Assembly: GCA_009763385.1 (NCBI GenBank)
Contig: CM019827.1
Location: 91,930,314-91,994,313, forward strand
Origin: Coix lacryma-jobi var. lacryma-jobi
Lineage: Eukaryota; Streptophyta; Magnoliopsida; Poales; Poaceae
Length of the DNA stretch: 64,000 nucleotides
Reading direction: 5' to 3'
In this document: positions 56,708-64,000 of the stretch, in pieces
Position numbering within the stretch: position 1 is the stretch's first letter
How the letters are laid out: the number at the start of each line of letters is the position of its first letter
The notes under the pieces: model-generated
Seen by the model: only the letters and a program-made list of their open reading frames with translations
What the model was told of the DNA's origin: nothing
The model's database searches: none
Translations under genes and position numbers: made by a program

Positions 56708-57727
56708 CTACTCTCTCATGGCGCCATCACCACTACCACCGTCGCTAGACACATCTGAAGAACTACTAGAAGAACTAATCGGCTCCGGATCCTCCTGGGA
56801 AAAGATGGGGTTCCTCTCATTCTCCCTACGGTGGATCTCCTCGTGCAGACGATCGTTGTAGTCCTGCAGGTGATGGAGTTGGAGCTCCAGGTCTCCCACT
56901 CGCAACCTCAGCAGCCTGTTCTCCTCTGAAACACGAATGCCCTCAACACAAACTCCTCGAAGTGCCTCCTCAGTCTCCCTCATGACCGAGGCCAAGAAAG
57001 TAGTCGACCCCTGCTGAATGGCAAGCTGATGAGCAGTCTCCTGCTCCCTCTGAAGTGCCTGGTCTCTCTCCACTGTCAACTGAGCTAGCTGTGTAGTGAG
57101 GAGGTCTATCTCCGTAGTGTGCTCCTCCTGACGGCGATGCTGCGCTGCAATCTCCTCGCTAAGAACATGGTCCAACTGCTCATAGCTGCGGGATAAGCAG
57201 CCATAAGTAGCCATAAGTGCAGCCATGGCACTCCCTGCTGGTCCGGCACAATGCTCCCTCTCAAGCGAACTACCCTCCAAAATAGTAGCTCCTGGCTGAC
57301 GCCACACCGCAAGATACGGATCCGCTGTCGGGAAGATACTGGCAGTAGCCTGAGCAACCACCTCCGGATGGTCCTCCATAATGTCCCGAAGAACGGTATA
57401 AGCAACCTGGTTGGCTGCATCCCAGGGGGTCCTCCCCTGCAAAGCAAACACTCGGCGGCACCAGACGTGATCCCGGTCCTCACGGCTAGGCACGTCGACC
57501 TCCACCGTGTACACGTGGCGATCCTCTGACAACTGCACACGGTGCCAGTCGTACTGTGGCTCCTGGCCCTCCTGATATCCCACCAGGTGCAGAACTCTCC
57601 AAAGAATAGTGGGCATCCCAAACTCCTCTAGAAAGTCCTCTGATCCCTCATCGGTCCATGGCCCCAGCATGTAGTTAGGCCTCTTGCCTCCCGTGGACTT
57701 GCGAGCAGTGCGCTTGGTGCGTGCCAT
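56708..57727 (-). CDS. Tekay-2 extra ORF with near-perfect histone H3 tail at its N-terminus (339 aa)
   Basis: I chose the start at 57725-57727 because it gives M-ARTKRTARKSTGGKRP; an in-frame ATG seven codons upstream (MWINFLQ) is possible. After Met removal 14 of 16 residues equal H3 1-16, with only Q5R and A15R changed; K4, R8, K9, S10, T11 and K14 are all kept. Residues about 17-165 form an unidentified domain with YDWHRVQLSEDRHVYTVEVD and WDAANQVAYTVLRDIMEDHP. About 180-310 is coiled coil (LDLLTTQ-like heptads, LHHLQDYNDRLHEEIH). The tail is a Ser run in acidic context. The ORF is unbroken over 1 kb beside a shattered gag-pol. It lies between PBS and gag like its Tekay-1 homologue. Function unknown. 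Confidence 0.88.
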   Translation of the reverse strand: MARTKRTARKSTGGKRPNYMLGPWTDEGSEDFLEEFGMPTILWRVLHLVGYQEGQEPQYDWHRVQLSEDRHVYTVEVDVPSREDRDHVWCRRVFALQGRTPWDAANQVAYTVLRDIMEDHPEVVAQATASIFPTADPYLAVWRQPGATILEGSSLEREHCAGPAGSAMAALMATYGCLSRSYEQLDHVLSEEIAAQHRRQEEHTTEIDLLTTQLAQLTVERDQALQREQETAHQLAIQQGSTTFLASVMRETEEALRGVCVEGIRVSEENRLLRLRVGDLELQLHHLQDYNDRLHEEIHRRENERNPIFSQEDPEPISSSSSSSDVSSDGGSGDGAMRE

Positions 57728-58493
57728 CTGTAAGAAGTTTATCCACACAGTTTTTAATTAGTTGAAACAACTTTTATTAGAAAAACGGGACAGAAACCAT
57801 AAGGAAGGAAGTAAGATTAATGCAAGATTATATGATCATGATGCATGCACGTTTCATACGTCCTCACTGCCTAACAATCTAACGGCTAGACGGTGGCATA
57901 CACGTTCACTCATAGCGTTAACTATACGTGCTACACGTTCGCAAGTTAGCGTACCTGCAGAAAAACCATTTCAGCCCTTCCCACAGTATGAATATCATGC
58001 ACTGCGGAAATTTAAATCTAATACTCTCTTAGGTGTACACCCGGTATACACGTAAGCAGTATATGCACCCATCAGAAATTATTACTCCCACAATCAATAC
58101 TTTCACATATACTTGTGTGGAACAGGTATACGCATCAGTATATAAGCACTTTCCCTAGATTGGCGGTTGTCCAATCATGCTCTCACAACTCTCATTACCT
58201 TTAGCGTAGAGGCAATTGATCCATACATTACTATTCCGAGGAATAGCATCCATACAATTTCACCCTTGCCGTATGGACGACAGAATAACAGAAAATAAGT
58301 ATGATGCACGACCCCCAAAGTTAGTACTTAAATAGCCACCTAAGTTCCTATTGGGCATAAGGACTTGATCAATGGCACACCTTACTCTTGGTCAAGAAGG
58401 TTTTTCAAATCCTAATATAGCTATAAGTTCTTGTCAAAAGAATTTTAATTGAAAATACGGTTTTTCAAATACACTTGTGAACAGTAACGCTAA
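57728..58493 (-). other. Tekay-2 5' leader
   Basis: AT-rich, no supported ORF. 57950-58090 is homologous to the Tekay-3 leader. Confidence 0.7.
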
Positions 58494-58509
58494 CCACGCT
58501 CCGATGCCA
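58494..58509 (-). other. Tekay-2 primer binding site
   Basis: On the minus strand it reads TGGCATCGGAGCGTGG, two bases from the LTR; two mismatches to the initiator-Met complement in the first 12 bases. Confidence 0.82.
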
Positions 58510-58949
58510 GCTGTAACAGAACCGACCAATTTGCACCAGATTAAGCACCGAATCGCTGCTTTCACAGAGATTACAAGTACTTAAGCTCGTACAAACCCGG
58601 TAGTCCGGAAATCTCGAAGGATTTCAAGTCATTCAACTTTAACCAAGATCGTAATAGATTAGCGTACATGCCCACAAGGTACATTCAGTTCGCACATAGT
58701 TCAAATACATCGGAGTTCGATAGTTATTACAAACCATAGTTTTGAATTCAAAGCGGAAGCAACATAGTTTTGAAACACAAGTCCTTAGTTCACAATACGG
58801 TGCCATATGCCTGATCCGTCCACAAAAGCATCAGGGAAGATAAGGATTGACCATGCCCATGGTCTAGTCACTGCCCTCGACGGGATACAGACAGTTCTCG
58901 CAGTAGCCGAAGAAACATTGCCCATCTGCAACAACAAGGGATAGCACCC

Positions 58950-58969
58950 TGAGTACGGGAAGGTACTCA
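58950..58969 (-). other. Conserved hairpin in Tekay-2 5' LTR
   Basis: tgagtac-gggaag-gtactca. It differs from the 3' LTR copy by one loop base; the stem is unchanged. Confidence 0.75.
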
Positions 58970-61079
58970 GCTAGACTTACCCGTCAAAAACCAGAAATAA
59001 CCGACACCAAGGATTATGCAAGGCTGTATCTGGGGTTGGCCACACTTACATTTTGCAAGAAGCTTTTTCATTATTAAATAATCATCATTAGAGTATTAGC
59101 AGTCACTTTTATGTAATCAACCTAATTATCTAGATTTGCACCTGATCTAGAGCAAACACTTGGCTACTTATTCAAGCAAGAGTGACTATTTCATCAATAG
59201 CCTTTCAGATTCACCAACCATAACCATATTTAGTTCCATATATTACTACGGTAACACATGCTCAGTCAAGTTACTCACTAACCAGGAGCGATGGCGATTA
59301 TAATCGATTCCTACCAGCTGGGGACAAAATGTCGCACACTCGCCCGACACACCCTGCCAGGTGGCCGTTGGCGACCACTCAGGAGGTTCGAGAACCCAAA
59401 TCGCGGGACGGCCATGGACCCTTCTACACCGAGGGTTATCTCAATGCCAGGTCGCTCAAGCTATTAACTGCCCACGGTCATGCCAGGTCGATCAGGCCCT
59501 GCCTGCCTCAGACCATGCCAGGTCGATCAGAATAGTTGCCCACGGTACATATAAGGCCCTGGGTGTTAGGCGTCAACGTCTCCGTCCACCGCTCGAACAC
59601 CTTACTCGGCTTCACGGGAGGTACCCGCACCTGCTCCGTTAAGTGATTGACGCGTTCAAAATGACTGAGGTGTGCGTTCGTCGGTTCCTAATCGACACAG
59701 CGGAGACTACTAGCACACAGAACCCAGTCCTGCTGCTCTCCATCCCGCCCGTGTCTCCAATTAATTATCACATGGTTATGTTCCACGATAGCACATGGCT
59801 AAACATGATCAGTATCCACCTATATGCGGGAGACAGGAAATCACCCGACTTTTACCGGTCTAAGCAGGGCTAAGCATGTAATCGAGCCTAGACCTAACAG
59901 GGATCACAAGATAATATTTGCAGGTGGACAAGGATAATTAATCAATGCAGCAACGGTATCACACAACTCCTATAACCTAATGCAACAATCATATCAGGTT
60001 ACTTGTAAACGGTAATTTGCAAACCGTAGGAGAAAATGCTCCGGGGCTTGCCTCGCTCGAAGTCGGCGGGGCGGTGATCACGGCACTCCGGCAGGTCTAA
60101 AGCGTCTTCTTCCGGGATCCTCTCCTCGGGTGTCTCCTCCCGACGCTGCTCCTCCGGCGTGTCTTGGGCTTCCACTACCGACCCTGCATGATGCGGTACA
60201 TGAATGAATAACATGAATGCACATGGGATGCATGGTGATGCAACACGAAGAACAATTCAGATCAGGAGATAAGCACATGTCATCTACTGCTACTCACTTA
60301 CTTAATCTAACATGCTACTTACTAAGTTTGTTGTCACCACATCAAAGTTTGCTTAACGGGTTCATTACCCTCTAATTATTTGTAGAATTAAATCTAGTTA
60401 AACAGGCCTATAACAGTAACCCATTCTAGACAGCTTCATAAAAATCTATAAAAATTACTGGAGATTAACAACACTTAATCTAATCCTCTGTCCAAATTTC
60501 ACCCCATTTGGACTTAGACTCTACCCCTACGAAAAAGACAAATTCTATCATGAAAAGGTGCTTTGAACTACACCCCCTAGTACAAAGTGTCAAACAACAA
60601 ATCTCATAATTTTCTTCTGAATTTCTTAGCACAAGAGCAGTCAGTAAAAATTACCAAGTCTATACTCTTCATATTTTAATTACTACAAAATAAACAAGAA
60701 AACACATTTAATCATTTTAATTACTACTGCCAAATTATTTCACAGAGCATCCTCATTTTACATTTTTCCCAGAAACTACTAATCAACACAAACCTAACAA
60801 AACAAGAATCACATTTTTCTGAGATAAACATAATTTACTAAGCATTTAACAAGATTTCAGCCTAAACATGAATTAAATATAACTACACAGAAAATCACCA
60901 CAAACTGGACATATTATATTTTTCATGCATAGGCCTCAACATAACAAACCTAACAAAACTTGTTTCACCTTTTTAGCATTTATATTTTACAAGATGTGAA
61001 TTAAACAAGCAATACAACAATTTCTGAAACTATTTAAACAAAAACCTGAAAACATTCAAACTGAAACTGCTAAGGGTAC

Positions 61080-62220
61080 CCGAACCAGCGCACACAGACA
61101 GAACTGGACTCGCTGACACGCGGGCCCTCGGGTCACCGACCCCCACTCGTCAGACACACAGAACAGGGGAGGAGTTTGACTGCGGCGAAGCTCACTGACG
61201 GCGAACTCCCCGGCGAAACCATCCCCACCGGCGGACTCCCCTCAACCTTCCGCACCCGATGGTACCTCGGCTGGCCCAGCGCACACGCGATCGGACCTCG
61301 CCGACGGCGATGGCGGACACGGCGGCGCGACCCTAGCTACGCTGGCCGGCTCCGACCACGACGAGCTCATCCGACCCTCGAGATCTACTCCGGCGACCTT
61401 CATAACCCTAGCCCAGGGCTCGGAAGCCAGGGCGCAAGCTCCGAGCACCGCGACCCCGGCCACGCCACTCCGGCGACCATGGCGAGCGGGGACGACGGCA
61501 TACTCGAGCTTCCAAACCCTAATCGGCCTAACCAACACCACACGAACTCCAGCATACCGATGCGATTCAAGAACGCTAGCTAGGGCAGATGGTTGAGCTC
61601 GGGAAAGAGGGTTGGCCACGGCGGACCGAGCGCGCCGGCCATGGCGGTCATGGTGGACGGCGGCGTTCCGCGGGCTCCTAACCCTAATCGACCAAACCAA
61701 CACCCTCTACCCTCTCCTCGGACCTCACTAACCCTAAACGAGCGCTAGGGCAACACGCAACCACGGGACGGAGGCCGGCCACGGCGGACCGAGCTCGGCG
61801 GTTATGGCGGCCATGGTGCGGCGGCTCATCCCGGGGCTTGCCTACGGTCTCTCATAGAGCGCTAAGGACAGCACGGGGTGTGGGGGCTCACGGCGAAGCA
61901 TGGTGGTTGGATGGATGGTCGGTGCGGTGGCGGAACGGCGGCGAACGGCGGTGGCGCCTTGCTTTCTCCCCTTTCTCTCCCCTGTCGAGAGCCGGCGAGA
62001 GCAGAGGGCGAGAGAGAGACAGAATGGAGGGAGGAGCGGTTTCGGACAGGGCGAGGGCGAGGCCATGCTTGCCACGCCGCGCGCGGACGCTGCGACCCCG
62101 GCCTGCTCGCGCCACGCGGCGGCCAAGCTCTGGCGCGCGGTCGGCACGGCACGGCCCGATTCAAACTGAATCGGCCGAGTTCAGGCGACGGTGGCCGACT
62201 GACGGCCGGATTTTGGTCAC
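61080..62220. other. GC- and CpG-rich block in Tekay-2 5' LTR
   Basis: Counterpart of 50200-51350, with small indels that change every open frame. Confidence 0.7.
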
Positions 62221-62839
62221 GATTAACTCCTAAACCACTTGAAGAAAAGCTAAACTACTTGCTCCACTACTTAGGGCTACATACCATCTACAACTTTGGT
62301 TACAAGATTGATCTTTGGTTCGGTCTAGATTGCTCCAGAAAAAGCTCCAAAGATGGCTAGATGAAACTGTTTGGGCAGTTAGGACTTAGAGAAATTTTCT
62401 AAGTCTAAACTCCCTCTAATCTGCCTTGTGGGTCCAAAACACCTTGTTAAACCCATTTTCATGAGTTGGGCCTTAAACAACTTTGTTCTACTCTAAATTT
62501 TACACACCTTTGGTTGAGGCCCACAGCCATGCAAAGCTTGTATCAAGAAGGTCTTAGTTAGTCAAACAAAAGGACTCCTAGGGCTCTATTAAGGCAACTA
62601 GGGTTAGAGACTTAGCCAACAGGACCAACATAAACCTAGCTTCATTTTGACTCCCCAACAAGGTTCAACTACTAAGGAGACTTAAGCACTCCACAAACAA
62701 GACACACAAGCATTCAATCAAGCATAGCATTACAAGAGCTCACATGAAATGACACATAACAAAGAAAGAAAGAAACATGCAACATGAATGATGATGCTTT
62801 ATGCTCATGAGATGTCAAGTTAACACCTAGGGTGTTACA

Positions 62840-63000
62840 CCTAGGAAAGACTTCCCGGTCGGTCACCCATCTCTAAATTTCTCCAGGCCAAGCACGCTTA
62901 ACTTTAGAGTTCTTTGGAGGCGGGCTTCCGAAAAAGAAGTTGCAACTTGTTTGTATGAGTATCCTATTATTCCTATTAAGCCTTAGGCCGGGATGTTACA
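62840..63000 (-). repeat. Cassandra LTR 3, right part, with 5S-like segment
   Basis: Continues the LTR broken at 47646 and ends ggccgggatgttaca. The C-box-like ggtcacccatctct (62861-62874, one change) and A-box-like gccaagcacgcttaact (62887-62903) are present in minus orientation. Confidence 0.9.
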
Positions 63001-63005
63001 TTCAA
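63001..63005. other. Target-site duplication of Cassandra, right copy
   Basis: ttcaa, matching 46641-46645. Confidence 0.9.
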
Positions 63006-63616
63006 GAATCTTTCCGAAAAAGCACTCTATTTTCTCCAAAGCTCCAAACATCAGGGTTTGAATAAGCAACACTAACAGTTGAATCGACTGGTACAACTTC
63101 CACGGTGTCACCGATCCACTGAATCACATTCTGATGCATGGTAGATGGAATGCAACAATTGGCGTGGATCCAATCCCTTCCAAGAAGCACACTATAGGAT
63201 CCTTTTGCATCGACTACAAAGAAAGTAGTCAGCATACTCTTGCTGCCAATTATCAACTCGACACATATAGCACCTTTAGTGGCCGATACGTTGCCAGCAA
63301 AGTCGGTCAACCTCATATCGGTCTTAGTCAAGTCTTCTATAGTCTTACCAAGCTTTCTAAAAGTGGCATATGGCATCAAATTAACCACTGCCCCTCCATC
63401 AACTAGCATCCTATTTAATGGCCTTCCATCAACAAACCCTTTTAAGTATAAAGCCTTTAAATGAGAATGCTTCTCGTGTTTTTGAAATGTGGCCTCTTTC
63501 CGCTTGATAGATCCACTGAGCAACGGCTTCCTCATTATCAGATTCTTCTTCATGATTAGAGGATCTAAATTCAGCAGGTAGCATGAACAGAGCAGCGATA
63601 TTAGCCGATGACTCAC
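63006..63616 (-). pseudogene. pol: Tat-A protease region
   Basis: The minus strand reads LYLKGFVDGRPLNRMLVDGG, with LVDGGAVVNLMPYATF as the aspartic protease active site (D-G-G type, usual in Tat), then SVLLGRDWIHANCCIPSTMH and QWIGDTVEVVPVD. Its continuation is the linker at 46447-46640 beyond the Cassandra array. The N-terminal part is frameshifted: ALFMLPAEFRSSNHEE appears in another frame near 63540-63590. Confidence 0.87.
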
Positions 63617-64000
63617 CTTATCGACTATCTGCTCGACTTGCCAGACATTGGTTTCTTCTTCTGGACTTCATCGTTTCTTAACCTCTAAACCCGTCGCTTC
63701 TGGCTTCTAGTCAAGCCACCAGGGCACCATTGTCCCTCCTGCAATGGATGATCACGATCGGCTAATCTCGCTCCAAGCCGATTACGAACACTCTCATTTT
63801 TTATGCGCCGATCTGTATTTCTAAACCTTAATCTTTCATGTACAGGTCAACAGTTGTCTCTCGACTGCCTATATTCTCGATATTGATCACTGCATCCTGG
63901 ACAATTGCGAAGACTAGGAAGTTTTAAGCCTTCATTCCAACAATGTCTGAAGAAAGGACAGTCCCAATGATTCTTTTCTTCATCCCTGATGCGTCTTCCT
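63617..64000 (-). pseudogene. gag: Tat-A gag C-terminal region
   Basis: A Cys/His-rich motif CPFFRHCWNEGLKLPSLRNC lies near 63890-63960, followed by a stop, then NRLGARLADRDH and EGQWCPGGLTRSQKRRV. Both are typical of the Tat gag-protease junction. Several stops interrupt it. The rest of gag is off-window. Confidence 0.75.

Larger units (their letters stand above)
47647..62839 (-). mobile_element. Tekay-2: Ty3/gypsy chromovirus with both LTRs, chromodomain and H3-tail-like extra ORF
   Basis: LTRs of 4333 bp (47647-51979) and 4328 bp (58512-62839) are nearly identical, differing mostly by small indels in runs of one base. Inside are, from the right, PBS, leader, extra ORF, gag-protease, RT, RNase H, integrase, chromodomain and polypurine tract. 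The insertion splits the third Cassandra LTR. Flanks acccg (left) and cctag (right) do not make a clean TSD. Gag-pol is broken by many frameshifts while the extra ORF is open. Confidence 0.93.
58512..62839 (-). repeat. Tekay-2 5' LTR
   Basis: Near-identical partner of 47647-51979 with TG...CA ends. GC-rich block at about 61080-62220; hairpin at 58950-58969. Confidence 0.95.
46646..63000 (-). mobile_element. Cassandra-type TRIM, tandem form LTR-int-LTR-int-LTR, interrupted by Tekay-2
   Basis: Three LTRs of about 280 bp (the middle one deleted to 192 bp) alternate with two internal domains of about 203 bp, with a PBS and purine tract at each internal domain and a perfect ttcaa TSD. Each LTR holds a 5S rRNA-like segment in minus orientation. 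These are the defining traits of Cassandra, a non-coding element that relies on proteins from other elements. The third LTR is split between 47525-47646 and 62840-63000. Confidence 0.92.
42657..64000 (-). mobile_element. Tat-A: Ty3/gypsy Tat-lineage element, oldest layer in the window
   Basis: Pol lies at 43364-46640 and 63006-64000 on the minus strand, separated by the Cassandra array and Tekay-2. A convergent antisense ORF lies downstream of pol at 42657-43122. Two RNase H domains and an antisense ORF between pol and the 3' LTR are known traits of the Tat lineage. Neither LTR is in view. The many stops and frameshifts show a dead copy. Confidence 0.88.

Noticed and set aside
57675..57727. 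A real histone H3 gene fragment inserted by chance
   Set aside because: Similarity ends after about 16 residues, the downstream protein is not histone-like, and a homologous ORF with a similar tail occupies the same position in Tekay-1. It belongs to the element.

Overview
The window is plant nuclear DNA made entirely of nested LTR retrotransposons; I found no host gene, tRNA, rRNA locus or CRISPR array. The families seen (a Sirevirus, Tekay-type chromoviruses with 4-5 kb LTRs, Tat elements with an extra RNase H and an antisense ORF, and a Cassandra TRIM with 5S rRNA-like LTRs) point to a large-genome monocot, most likely a grass (panicoid is a guess). Every element with a readable direction lies on the minus strand, so each 5' LTR is at its right end. 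Names such as Tekay-1 are local to this window.

Left arm (1-42656) is a chain of insertions inside insertions. A Sirevirus (3614-15319) sits in the gag gene of Tekay-1 (from before 1 to 20766). Tekay-1 interrupts the reverse transcriptase of an Ale-like Copia element (20767-25485). That element sits in the 3' LTR of a non-autonomous Tekay derivative, Tekay-3 (25486-39383, no gag-pol). Tekay-3 interrupts the gag of a Tat element, Tat-B (39384-42656), whose 5' LTR also holds a solo LTR with a perfect target-site duplication (TSD). Tat-B truncates the antisense ORF of an older Tat element, Tat-A.

Right arm (42657-64000) is the body of Tat-A: antisense ORF, integrase, two RNase H domains, RT, and beyond the insertions protease and gag C-terminus. 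Between protease and RT lies a tandem Cassandra array (three LTRs, two internal domains, TSD ttcaa). Its third LTR is split by Tekay-2 (47647-62839), an element with both LTRs, gag-pol with a C-terminal chromodomain, and an upstream extra ORF.

The most notable observation is that the extra ORFs upstream of gag in Tekay-1 (15749-16297) and Tekay-2 (56708-57727) start with a close copy of the histone H3 tail: 14 of the first 16 mature residues in Tekay-2, including the K4, R8-K9-S10-T11 and K14 positions. Tekay-2 also encodes a chromodomain, the module that binds methylated H3 tails in related elements. One element thus appears to encode both a histone-tail reader and a tail mimic. A second original observation is a hairpin near the start of all three Tekay LTR families whose 7-bp stem is invariant while its loop changes.
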